Positions 1-5,740 of a stretch of 7,997 nt of DNA are shown piece by piece (the stretch's first letter is position 1; each line of letters opens with the position of its first letter). The notes beneath the pieces were generated by a model. The model saw only the letters and a program-made list of their open reading frames with translations, did not search any database and was not told the origin of the DNA. The stretch is from NCBI GenBank assembly GCA_002371075.1, contig DFFS01000092.1, positions 1 to 7,997 on the forward strand. Reading direction: 5' to 3'. Position numbers and translations under genes: made by a program. Origin of the DNA: Christensenella sp. UBA3770. GTDB lineage: Bacteria > Bacillota > Clostridia > Christensenellales > CAG-1252.

Positions 1-145
1 TATATTGATCCTGACGGATCAGTTAGATTTCTCCATTGGGGAAGTTATATTATATTCGCCTTTTAACTGCGCGAAGCGTAATATCACTCGGCGGCAGCCG
101 AATATAACTGCAACGCAATATAACTCGCCGCAGGCGAATATAACT
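1..145. repeat. Two-arm array of a 9-bp core (AGTTATATT / AATATAACT) with mini-palindrome spacers
   Basis: A short core recurs every 16-23 bases. Left arm, orientation AGTTATATT: a truncated copy at 1-6, AGTTAGATT at 21-29 and AGTTATATT at 43-51. The orientation then flips. Right arm, orientation AATATAACT: a degenerate copy at 60-68, AATATCACT at 80-88, and exact copies at 101-109, 117-125 and 137-145. Most spacers are themselves tiny inverted repeats: GATCC/GGATC (7-20), TCTCC/GGGGA (30-42), CGC-GAA-GCG (69-79), CGGC/GCCG (89-100), GC/GC (110-116), CGCC/GGCG (126-136). So the core is conserved while spacers keep palindromy but not sequence. The array abuts the perfect hairpin at 146-184. 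It encodes no obvious protein. Its function is unknown; REP-like or slippage-expanded repeats are possible. The left end runs off the window. Confidence 0.8.
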
Positions 146-184
146 GAAAGAAACCTGATTTGGTAGACAAATCAGGTTTCTTTC
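146..184. terminator. Perfect 17-bp hairpin, terminator-like
   Basis: Positions 146-162 pair perfectly with 168-184 around a 5-base loop (GTAGA). The stem ends in GAAAG/CTTTC and runs of A and T, so it could end transcription, mainly for minus-strand transcripts leaving the tRNA-like segment. It separates that segment from the core array, just as the hairpin at 5956-5993 closes the second array. The U-tract is interrupted by C, so termination strength is uncertain. Confidence 0.6.
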
Positions 185-328
185 ATGGTTGCGGGGGCAG
201 GATTTGCTCTTGCAATGCTCAAAGCATAACGTTTGTGTTCGTTTGGTGCTTTTCGCATTGCGTCAGTCATCGCTAAAATCGACAGAAGTCAACTGTCGAT
301 TTCTTAACGCTCTCGTTCAAATCCTGCC
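185..328 (-). repeat. Segment built from tRNA-fMet 3'-end fragments (tRNA remnant or tRNA-ended small element)
   Basis: Positions 185-206 repeat exactly the 22 bases at 369-390, which are the 3' CCA, acceptor strand and T-arm of the neighbouring initiator tRNA gene. A further T-arm piece, GTTCAAATCCTGCC, lies on the opposite strand at 315-328, so 196-206 and 318-328 form an 11-bp perfect inverted repeat enclosing about 110 bases. Inside are a perfect 10-bp hairpin (276-285/293-302), a smaller hairpin ATGCT-CAA-AGCAT (215-227) and a pair GCAATGC/GCATTGC (212-218/255-261). On the minus strand the segment ends in CCCGCAACCA followed by a hairpin, the same order as tRNA plus terminator next door. 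The 5' half of a tRNA is absent, so this is not an intact tRNA. It may be a partial duplication, a small element inserted into a T-arm, or a tRNA-tailed noncoding RNA. Confidence 0.6.
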
Positions 329-338
329 GCTAGGTAAT

Positions 339-363
339 AAAAAAGCCCGTCCAAAGGACGAGC
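339..363 (-). terminator. Rho-independent terminator of the tRNA gene
   Basis: On the minus strand an 8-bp stem (GCTCGTCC / GGACGGGC, including one G-T pair) with a 3-base loop is followed by six T residues. It starts 6 bases after the encoded CCA of the tRNA, which is the expected place for a monocistronic tRNA terminator. Confidence 0.85.
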
Positions 364-369
364 TTCTAA

Positions 370-448
370 TGGTTGCGGGGGCAGGATTTGAACCATACGA
401 CCTTCGGGTTATGGGCCCGACGAGCTGACCAGACTGCTCCACCCCGCG
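370..448 (-). tRNA. Initiator tRNA-Met (anticodon CAT)
   Basis: The minus strand folds as a 79-base tRNA including an encoded CCA. The acceptor stem begins with an unpaired C opposite A (C1/A72), the bacterial formyl-methionine initiator mark. The anticodon stem has the three consecutive G:C pairs (GGG/CCC) required for P-site start. The anticodon is CAT. D-arm GAGC/GCTC and T-loop TTCAAAT are normal. Two oddities are visible. The base before the anticodon is C instead of the near-universal T33. The 5' side of the T-stem (GTATGG) has one base more than its partner CCTGC, so a bulged T is needed. It has a consensus-like promoter upstream and a terminator directly downstream, so it is probably transcribed. 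A second, better copy elsewhere in the genome cannot be excluded. Confidence 0.92.
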
Positions 449-460
449 ACGAACACACCT

Positions 461-490
461 ATATTACTATCCAATGCAGGGCGTTGTCAA
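461..490 (-). promoter_or_regulatory. SigA-type promoter for the initiator tRNA
   Basis: Reading the minus strand, a perfect -35 box TTGACA (485-490) and a -10 box TAATAT (461-466) are separated by 18 bases. The predicted start is a few bases upstream of the tRNA 5' end at 448. Confidence 0.7.
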
Positions 491-576
491 GGAGAAAAAC
501 GCACTTTTTGGCTGTTTTTGCGTTTTTTGCGCGAAGGGGTTTTGCCGTCCTTTCCCGCGCCTACCATAAAAACGAT

Positions 577-605
577 TTGCCCTTTTTTTGCGGGCGCGAT
601 ATAAT
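577..605 (+). promoter_or_regulatory. Promoter of nagB
   Basis: A perfect -10 box TATAAT (600-605) lies 17 bases after TTGCCC (577-582), a 4/6 match to the -35 consensus. The expected transcription start (about 612) coincides with the ribosome site AGGAG at 612-616, so the leader would be only about ten bases long. No riboswitch or ribozyme fits into so short a leader. Confidence 0.6.
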
Positions 606-622
606 AAACGCAGGAGAAAGAT

Positions 623-1345
623 ATGAAAATCATCATTGCAAAAGATTATGAGGAACTCAGCCAAAAGGCATTTGAAGTGATGGCGGCGGTTTTGGACCAA
701 AACCCCAACGCCGTGCTTGGCCTCGCCACCGGATCAACCCCCGTCGGGCTCTATGAAAAGATGGCGGAAGACCACCGCAAAACAGGGCGCAGCTACAAGG
801 GCGTAAGCGCCTTTAACCTTGACGAATACGTCGGGCTCAGCGCGGATAACGACCAAAGCTATCGCTACTTTATGCGTAAAAACCTTTTTGACAAAATCGA
901 CATCGATTTAAATAAGACCGAGATCGAAAACGGGCTTGCCCCCGTGGCGGAGGAGGAGTGTTTGCGCTACAACGCGCTGCTTGCAAAGACGCCGCGCGAC
1001 ATTCAGCTTCTCGGCATCGGCGCAAACGGGCACATCGCGTTTAACGAGCCGGGCACGCCGTTTGACACGGAAACGCACGTTGTGGATCTCACGCAAAACA
1101 CGATCGAGATGAACGCCCGCTTCTTTAAGGACATTTCGGAAGTCCCGCGCCGCGCGTTTACGATGGGTCCGAAAAACATCATGGACGCTAGGCGCATCTT
1201 GATCTTGGCAAGCGGGGCAAACAAGGCGGATGCCGTTTACGGCATGGTCAAGGGTACGGTTACGGAAGACTTGCCCGCAAGCATTTTGCAGCGCCATCCC
1301 GATTGCGTTTTGATCGCGGACAAAGAGGCGGCGGCAAGGCTGTAG
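623..1345 (+). CDS. nagB: Glucosamine-6-phosphate deaminase NagB
   Basis: Cytoplasmic enzyme converting glucosamine-6-phosphate and water to fructose-6-phosphate and ammonium, the step that passes amino-sugar carbon (GlcNAc, chitin or mucin sugars, recycled peptidoglycan) into glycolysis. The 240-residue product is full length for the short Gram-positive type (B. subtilis NagB is of similar size) and lacks the longer tail of the allosteric E. coli enzyme. Visible motifs: the phosphate-binding loop LGLATGSTP at residues 32-40; FNLDEY at 64-69 with the catalytic Asp67; GIGANGHIAFNEPG at 131-144 with His137 and Glu142, which correspond to the E. coli active-site His143 and Glu148. The ATG at 623 is preceded at good spacing by AGGAG (612-616). 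The gene stands alone: no nagA, transporter or GntR regulator is adjacent, so the remaining pathway genes must lie elsewhere. Family identification is secure. Confidence 0.97.
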   Translation: MKIIIAKDYEELSQKAFEVMAAVLDQNPNAVLGLATGSTPVGLYEKMAEDHRKTGRSYKGVSAFNLDEYVGLSADNDQSYRYFMRKNLFDKIDIDLNKTEIENGLAPVAEEECLRYNALLAKTPRDIQLLGIGANGHIAFNEPGTPFDTETHVVDLTQNTIEMNARFFKDISEVPRRAFTMGPKNIMDARRILILASGANKADAVYGMVKGTVTEDLPASILQRHPDCVLIADKEAAARL

Positions 1346-1376
1346 GCGTTTGACCGCAAAGATCCCCCCTAAAAAT

Positions 1377-1411
1377 AAAAAAGTCGTCAAAATTCGGCGA
1401 CTTCTTTTTTT
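1377..1411. terminator. Bidirectional terminator between nagB and the phosphodiesterase gene
   Basis: An 8-bp stem (1381-1388 with 1396-1403, one G-T pair) and a 7-base loop are flanked by an A-run on the left and a run of seven T on the right. It can stop transcripts from both converging genes: nagB from the left and the minus-strand pair from the right. Confidence 0.85.
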
Positions 1412-1428
1412 GTTTTCAGAGGAGGCGG

Positions 1429-2220
1429 TCAGTTTTTATAGAACACGTCGCCCGTGATGTAGTCCACGCCCAAGCGGCGCATCTTTGCCCTTTTCCAATC
1501 GCTGTTGATCGTCCACACGTTGACCTGGAGGTTTTTCTCGTGGAACTTTTTGACAAGCGACTTGTTGATCACGTTGTACTTTACGTCGATCGAGATGCCC
1601 TCTTTCAGGCATTCGTCAAAACGCGGGTCGTTTTTGGTTTCGGAAAGATACTGCAACGACAGGCTCCCGTCAAGGGCGCGCAAGCGGGTCAGGTTTTCAA
1701 AATCGAACGCGATAAAGAGGCAATTTTTGCGGGAATAATGTGCGTCCACCAAGGCAAGCAGGGCGGATACATCCTCGTCCGTATAGAGGTCCTTCATTTC
1801 CACAACGGCAACCTTTTTCCCTTTGGCGCAGATGTCAAGATACTCGGTAAACGGGCAGAGGTAAACGTTGTCCGCCGTCTTTTTGTTTTCAAGCGGCTTG
1901 GCGCGAAGGGCAGAGTAGGTGTTTTCCGCAACGGCAAGAACGGTGCCGTCCGCGTATTTGACGGTTTTGTCGTGCGAGCAGACGGCTACGCCGTCACTTG
2001 TAAAGCGCACGTCGGTTTCGATCCCCCAAAAGCTTTTGTTGGCGGCGGCGGAAAAGGCAAGCGGCGTGTTGTCCGGATTGTTTGCGCTGTAGCCGCGGTG
2101 CGCCACGTACAAAGGGTCACTCATCGGAGAGAAAAACACGATGCCCACAAACAGCCCGACGCCAAGCAAAAACAGCGCCGCCACGGATACGATGAGAATG
2201 ATCTTCTTTTTCTTTGTCAT
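1429..2220 (-). CDS. Membrane-anchored glycerophosphodiester phosphodiesterase (GDPD family)
   Basis: Probably hydrolyses glycerophosphodiesters (deacylated phospholipid or teichoic-acid-type glycerophosphate) to glycerol-3-phosphate and an alcohol. A lysine-rich N-terminus (MTKKKK) precedes one hydrophobic segment at about residues 7-30, so the catalytic domain should face outside the membrane. The TIM-barrel family signature is intact: HRG at 41-43 (catalytic His41), GIETD at 66-70 giving metal ligands Glu68 and Asp70, SHD at 82-84 with the second catalytic His83, VVEMK at 139-143 with Glu141, and VNVWTIN near 233-239 followed by the terminal GVDYITGD. The usual PENT motif reads PDNT here. 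The ATG at 2220 is chosen because GAGG (2227-2230) lies 6 bases upstream; a GTG start at 2232 would overlap that ribosome site. It follows the metallopeptidase gene by 33 bases and is probably co-transcribed with it. The exact substrate is unknown. Confidence 0.9.
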   Translation of the reverse strand: MTKKKKIILIVSVAALFLLGVGLFVGIVFFSPMSDPLYVAHRGYSANNPDNTPLAFSAAANKSFWGIETDVRFTSDGVAVCSHDKTVKYADGTVLAVAENTYSALRAKPLENKKTADNVYLCPFTEYLDICAKGKKVAVVEMKDLYTDEDVSALLALVDAHYSRKNCLFIAFDFENLTRLRALDGSLSLQYLSETKNDPRFDECLKEGISIDVKYNVINKSLVKKFHEKNLQVNVWTINSDWKRAKMRRLGVDYITGDVFYKN

Positions 2221-2226
2221 AACTTG

Positions 2227-2230
2227 CCTC
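2227..2230 (-). promoter_or_regulatory. Ribosome binding site that fixes the phosphodiesterase start
   Basis: GAGG on the minus strand, 6 bases before the ATG at 2220. It lies inside the codons that would be used if the upstream GTG at 2232 were the start, which argues for the ATG. Confidence 0.6.
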
Positions 2231-2253
2231 ACAAACGGAAAGGGTCCGCATCC

Positions 2254-2979
2254 CTAAAAGATCAAACAACAAAGGACGGAAACCAAAACGTTGTTGTTTT
2301 TTATAAGATCCAAGTACTGCAAGCCCGCTTCCTCCGCGCCGATGGTGTGGCGGTGCGACGTTACCCCGCCCAGCACGTCCGCCGTAACTTCCCAAAGTTG
2401 CGAATAATAATCCGTGGCAGGGTCGTGCGTCAAAGAGGGGATCGCAATTGCAAAAACGTACTTCCAAAAGCCCAGTTGTTTGTACTGTTCGTAGTGCCCG
2501 TGCTCGTGCTTTAAGATCTCCGTGTTGTACTTGTCGTTGCCGTAAAGCCCCATCAGCCTGCCAAAGGACCCCGAGCGTCGGTTTCCCCAATTGCCAAAGA
2601 AGACGAACTGCCCGTCGTAGCCGGCAAAAAAGTTGGCAAGCGCCACGACAAGCGGGTCGGTGTTGTTGAGGTTAAAGCCGGAGAGATCCTCCGAAAGTCG
2701 GGAAAGCACGCCCGCCTGCCCGGCTGCAGCGGCTTCCGCCACCGCCTCCTCCTCGGAGTCTTCCTCCGTTGCCGGCTCCTCAACGGGGGAAGGGGCGCAG
2801 TCCACAGGCTCCACGGCGATCGGCTGCACTTCCGCCGCCGCAACGTCGTCCGCCGCGGCAAGCACGGTGAAAGATGCGCTTTGCGCGCAGATAAACAGCG
2901 CGACGATCGCGATCGCCGCCAGCAGCATCAGCATCCGCATTTGCCTCATCGAAAAGTCCGTTTGGGTCGAGTTTATCAT
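2254..2979 (-). CDS. Exported putative zinc metallopeptidase with HEHGH motif
   Basis: No firm family name. The 241-residue product has a hydrophobic segment at about 16-38 (signal peptide or membrane anchor), then a low-complexity Ala/Glu/Pro stretch to about 88 (linker-like, acidic), then a compact domain. Within the domain KHEHGHYEQY (157-166) fits the zinc-protease pattern HExxH (His158, Glu159, His162). QLWEVTAD (194-201) follows 35 residues later and offers Glu197 or Asp201 as a third ligand, as in gluzincin-type peptidases. The intervening Phe/Trp-rich piece with AIPSL resembles small uncharacterised bacterial proteins with an HE-GH, PSL and WE-AD pattern. The start at 2979 has GGAG 4 bases upstream. 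The extreme C-terminus (VLVSVLCCLIF) is unusually hydrophobic, and its DNA carries an 8-bp inverted repeat (2264-2271/2292-2299). First gene of a two-gene transcript with the phosphodiesterase. Peptidase activity is inferred from motif only. Confidence 0.75.
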   Translation of the reverse strand: MINSTQTDFSMRQMRMLMLLAAIAIVALFICAQSASFTVLAAADDVAAAEVQPIAVEPVDCAPSPVEEPATEEDSEEEAVAEAAAAGQAGVLSRLSEDLSGFNLNNTDPLVVALANFFAGYDGQFVFFGNWGNRRSGSFGRLMGLYGNDKYNTEILKHEHGHYEQYKQLGFWKYVFAIAIPSLTHDPATDYYSQLWEVTADVLGGVTSHRHTIGAEEAGLQYLDLIKNNNVLVSVLCCLIF

Positions 2980-3021
2980 ATCGCTCCGTTGAGCCTCCGT
3001 GCTTTGGGGGTATCTGCTTAT

Positions 3022-3050
3022 AATTTATCACACGCCGAACGATTTGTAAA
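3022..3050 (-). promoter_or_regulatory. Promoter of the metallopeptidase-phosphodiesterase pair
   Basis: On the minus strand TTTACA (3045-3050) and TAAATT (3022-3027) are separated by 17 bases. They lie about 45-70 bases upstream of the metallopeptidase ATG. No other promoter is evident before the second gene, which supports co-transcription. Confidence 0.55.
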
Positions 3051-3068
3051 CGCTTTGCCCGTGTAACG

Positions 3069-3098
3069 AAAAGGCGCGGACGACCGCCGAGCCTTTTT
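3069..3098. terminator. Terminator-like hairpin between divergent promoters
   Basis: AAAAGGC-GCGG pairs with CCGC and GCCTTTT around the loop ACGA, leaving a 3-base bulge (CGA, 3088-3090). Five T follow on the plus strand and four on the minus strand. It ends no recognised gene: it sits between the leftward promoter at 3022-3050 and the rightward promoter at 3171-3200. It may insulate the two or belong to a lost or very short transcript. Confidence 0.45.
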
Positions 3099-3170
3099 GA
3101 CGGAGACGTAATGACCGAAATCGCACCCCCATCCCCAAGACAGCGTTGTTTTTTCAAAAACGAAATCCAT

Positions 3171-3200
3171 TTGAACAAAGGATCACCGCTGTGTTAAAAT
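3171..3200 (+). promoter_or_regulatory. Promoter of the dehydrogenase-ferredoxin operon
   Basis: TTGAAC (3171-3176) and TAAAAT (3195-3200) are separated by 18 bases, giving a leader of about 85 bases before the first gene. I see no clear riboswitch fold in that leader. Confidence 0.5.
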
Positions 3201-3279
3201 AAGAGAGTGGTGCGATCGGGCGTCGCAAAGCAAAAAAAACAAAATCGCGCCTGCTGTTTGCAAAAGAACGGGGCGGGTC

Positions 3280-3287
3280 GGAGGAGG
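3280..3287 (+). promoter_or_regulatory. Strong ribosome binding site GGAGGAGG
   Basis: GGAGGAGG precedes two in-frame ATGs. Its AGGAGG half lies 7 bases from the ATG at 3295 but only 1 base from the ATG at 3289, so the second ATG is the better start. Confidence 0.65.
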
Positions 3288-3294
3288 CATGAAG

Positions 3295-4839
3295 ATGATC
3301 GTCGCAATGACGGGTGCAAGCGGAAACATGGGACAAGCGGTCGTTAAGGAAGTGATGACGCTTCCTTTCGTTCGGCTGAAACTGTTGTTTCTCGATGAAA
3401 AACGAGAGCGCCGCTTGAAAAAGCGCTGGGAAAAACAGTACGGGGATCGCATCGAGATCTTTTTCGGAAATCTGAAAAACGCGGAGGATTGCCAAAGGCT
3501 CGTCAGTGGCGCCGATTACGTCGTCAACATGGCGGCGGTCATTCCGCCTCTTGCGGATAAGCGTCCCGATCTTGCGCGCGATGCAAACGTCACGGGCGTC
3601 CGCAATCTCGTTAGCCAGATCGAAGCGCTTTCCGTTCAACCCAAACTCATCCATATCTCCACCGTTGCCATTTACGGAAATCGCAATCACCTTCATCCCT
3701 GGGGGCGTGTGGGCGATCCGCTGCTTCCCAGCGTCTACGACGAGTACGGAATGGGAAAGCTCATCGGCGAGCGCATCGTTTTGGAGAGCAAGGTCAAGAC
3801 GTGGGCGGTGCTTCGGCAGACGGGGATGCTTTATGAAAAACTTTTGATGTCCAATATCTCCGACGGACTTATGTTCCACACGCCTTTTAACGTTCCGATA
3901 GAATGGGCGACCGACCGTGACAGCGGCGTTTTGATCAAAAACATTCTGACGGATGATCACGAGCGGGGATCGGGTGACTTTTGGAAAAACGTTTACAACA
4001 TCGGCGGCGGCGCCGCCTATCGGACAACGGGATATGAGACCTTCGATATGGGGTTTGCGATGATTGGCGGCGGCACGGAGCAATTTATGCGTCCGAATTG
4101 GCACGCGACGAGGAATTTTCATTGTATGTGGTTCTCGGACAGCGACGTTTTGGAGCGCCGTTTCCGCTTTCAAAGCGGCTCCGTCAAGGGCTTTTGGGCG
4201 GATATCAAGAAAAAGAACAGATACTTTGCGCTTGCGAAACCGGTTCCCTCGTCTTGGATCTCGGCATTGGTCTTTAAGCGACTTTTGAAAGACGCAAACG
4301 CCCCTTATCGTTGGGTGAAAGAAGGAAACGAAGGTCGCGTCAAGGCGTTTTTCGGCGGCAAGGAAAAATGGGCTGCGATCGGGGAAAACTGGGAGAAGTT
4401 TTCCGTGTGGTGCAAAAACGAGATCGAGGGGCACGACTATGAGCAAGAGCTTGCCCCCTCCTATGCGGAAAAGTGCAGGCTCTCCCACGGCTACGACGAC
4501 ACGAAGCCGCAGGAAGAGATCGACGCGGAGGATCTTCGGAGCGCCGCTCGTTTTCGCGGCGGAGAGTGCAGGGCGGATTCTTTTGAAAAAGGCGACGTCT
4601 ATGCGCCCATCGATTGGAAATGTGCCGAAGGGCACCTCTTTAAAGCGTCTCCTTTTACCGTCTTAAGGGCGGGGCACTGGTGTCCGCATTGCGTGCGGGA
4701 AGGGCATTGGAGCTATGATCTTCTTGCAAAGAAGAATCCCTTTTACGCGCAAGTGTGGTACGACAGCCACGATCAGGACGAAAACGCGGTCTATTGGTAT
4801 GACGAGGATCACAAAACGCGCGTGGAGGTGACGCCGTGA
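3295..4839 (+). CDS. Extended SDR (NAD-dependent epimerase/dehydratase-like) fused to a C-terminal zinc-finger-like domain
   Basis: The N-terminal ~250 residues are an extended short-chain dehydrogenase: Rossmann nucleotide motif TGASGNMGQ (6-14), NMAAVIPP (78-85), STVAIYG (122-128) and the catalytic pair YxxxK (Tyr151, Lys155). The cofactor is therefore NAD(H) or NADP(H); the substrate is unknown. Most epimerases end near 300-350 residues, but this protein continues to 514. After a basic Trp-rich stretch (about 300-380) the tail carries WKCAEGHLF (441-449) and GHWCPHC (460-466), where Cys443, His447, Cys463 and Cys466 could bind zinc as a treble clef or ribbon. The pattern resembles the zinc-ribbon type seen in DUF4379-like domains, but I cannot confirm membership. 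It ends in an aromatic WYDSHD...YWYDED motif. The start is set by ribosome-site spacing (alternative 3289). The stop overlaps the next gene by 4 bases (GTGA), so the two proteins are translationally coupled and probably work together in a redox reaction. Confidence 0.85.
   Translation: MIVAMTGASGNMGQAVVKEVMTLPFVRLKLLFLDEKRERRLKKRWEKQYGDRIEIFFGNLKNAEDCQRLVSGADYVVNMAAVIPPLADKRPDLARDANVTGVRNLVSQIEALSVQPKLIHISTVAIYGNRNHLHPWGRVGDPLLPSVYDEYGMGKLIGERIVLESKVKTWAVLRQTGMLYEKLLMSNISDGLMFHTPFNVPIEWATDRDSGVLIKNILTDDHERGSGDFWKNVYNIGGGAAYRTTGYETFDMGFAMIGGGTEQFMRPNWHATRNFHCMWFSDSDVLERRFRFQSGSVKGFWADIKKKNRYFALAKPVPSSWISALVFKRLLKDANAPYRWVKEGNEGRVKAFFGGKEKWAAIGENWEKFSVWCKNEIEGHDYEQELAPSYAEKCRLSHGYDDTKPQEEIDAEDLRSAARFRGGECRADSFEKGDVYAPIDWKCAEGHLFKASPFTVLRAGHWCPHCVREGHWSYDLLAKKNPFYAQVWYDSHDQDENAVYWYDEDHKTRVEVTP
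4824..4831 (+). promoter_or_regulatory. Ribosome site GGAGGTGA inside the upstream gene
   Basis: A near-perfect anti-16S match located in the last codons of the dehydrogenase gene, 7 bases from its GGAGG core to the GTG at 4836. It supports the GTG start and the 4-base GTGA overlap. Confidence 0.8.
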
Positions 4840-5726
4840 ACGCGATCATTTACGTCTTTTCGGGGACGGGCAATACGATGCGCATCTGTTCCCTATATCA
4901 GGAGGAATTCGAGAGGCAGGGCGTTGCTACGACGCTTTATCCGGTGCGTTCGGATATGAGCGATCTTCCCGACCCGAACGCTTTCGATCACGTGGGTTTT
5001 GCTTATCCCATTCATGCCTTCAATGCGCCCAAGATCATGCTCACGTTGGCAAAAAAGCTCAAACCGGTCTCGGGAAAGGCGTTTTTTATCCTCAAGTCTT
5101 CGGGTGAACCGCTCAAGATCAACAACGTTTCATCTCTTCGGTTCGTCGGCATCTTAAAAAAGAAAGGATACGTGTTTAAAAGCGAATATCATTACGTGAT
5201 GCCGTACAACATGATCTTTCGGCACACCGATCGCGAGGCGGTCAAGATGTGGGAAACGGCAAAAGCGCTTTGCCCCATCGAGGCGAGAGAAGTGCTTTGC
5301 GGCGCGGAGCACAAATTGCCGCGCGTATTTCTCGGGCGGCTGTTTGCTTGGCTGCTTCGGATCGAGCAGATTGCCATGCGCGTAAACGGCAGATTCTTCC
5401 GCGTCAAAGCGGACAAGTGCGTGTTGTGCCGCAAGTGTGAAAAGGCGTGCCCCGTCGGAAACATCCGCATCGATGAAAAAGGGCGTTTCTCTTTTGGCAA
5501 AAACTGTCTGATGTGCGCGCGCTGCTCCTTCTTTTGCCCGACGGATGCTTTTAAGATCGGCATCCTAAACGGTTGGCGCGTAAACGGCGCCTATCCCTTG
5601 GAGGGCGGGGAAAGCAAAGAGCTCCCCACGCAAGAAAACAAGCACGAATGGTATTGCAAAAAGGCGTATGCCCGCTACTTCGCCGCCGCAAAGGAGAAGA
5701 TAGAAAAGCACAGCGGCGATCTTTGA
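4836..5726 (+). CDS. EFR1-like flavodoxin/ferredoxin fusion protein
   Basis: A 296-residue electron-transfer protein with two parts. The N-terminal flavodoxin-like domain has the FMN phosphate loop FSGTGNT at residues 8-14 and a conserved AYPIHAF at 56-62. The C-terminal dicluster ferredoxin has Cys195, Cys198, Cys201, Cys205-Pro and Cys224, Cys227, Cys230, Cys234-Pro, enough for two [4Fe-4S] clusters. This architecture matches the EFR1 ferredoxin family common in anaerobic Clostridia, whose partners are mostly unknown. It is cytoplasmic, with no signal or membrane segment. It starts at GTG 4836 within the stop of the dehydrogenase gene, with GGAGGTGA (4824-4831) just upstream, so translation is coupled. 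It probably passes electrons between ferredoxin or flavin and the upstream dehydrogenase, though that link is inference. A ~60-residue tail follows the clusters and is of unknown role. Confidence 0.9.
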   Translation: MNAIIYVFSGTGNTMRICSLYQEEFERQGVATTLYPVRSDMSDLPDPNAFDHVGFAYPIHAFNAPKIMLTLAKKLKPVSGKAFFILKSSGEPLKINNVSSLRFVGILKKKGYVFKSEYHYVMPYNMIFRHTDREAVKMWETAKALCPIEAREVLCGAEHKLPRVFLGRLFAWLLRIEQIAMRVNGRFFRVKADKCVLCRKCEKACPVGNIRIDEKGRFSFGKNCLMCARCSFFCPTDAFKIGILNGWRVNGAYPLEGGESKELPTQENKHEWYCKKAYARYFAAAKEKIEKHSGDL

Positions 5727-5740
5727 TAAAGAGAAGTTGG

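Noticed and set aside
1..145. CRISPR array
   Set aside because: The repeated unit is only 9 bases, spacers are 7-14 bases and palindromic, the orientation flips within the array, and no cas gene is present.
189..428. 79-codon frame across the tRNA-like segment
   Set aside because: It reads through the tRNA gene and its terminator and has no ribosome site.
467..700. 77-codon minus-strand frame upstream of nagB
   Set aside because: It covers the nagB promoter and start, and its Arg/Lys/Phe-rich product looks like reverse-strand noise.
908..1390. 160-codon minus-strand frame
   Set aside because: It is antisense to nagB and overlaps the terminator.
2253..2300. Frameshift at the end of the metallopeptidase gene
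   Set aside because: The hydrophobic tail is odd, but the frame is open to a clean stop 33 bases before the next gene; without homologues there is no evidence for a shift.
1540..2514. 324-codon open frame on the plus strand
   Set aside because: It runs antisense across both the phosphodiesterase and the metallopeptidase, which have clear active-site motifs; its product is Arg/Val-rich with no domain.
3207..3280. Riboswitch in the leader of the dehydrogenase operon
   Set aside because: The leader has no paired structure or conserved core that I recognise from known riboswitch classes.
3154..4635. 493-codon open frame on the minus strand
   Set aside because: It lies entirely antisense to the dehydrogenase gene, has no ribosome site or recognisable domain, and its Arg/Pro-rich composition is what the reverse strand of such a gene produces.
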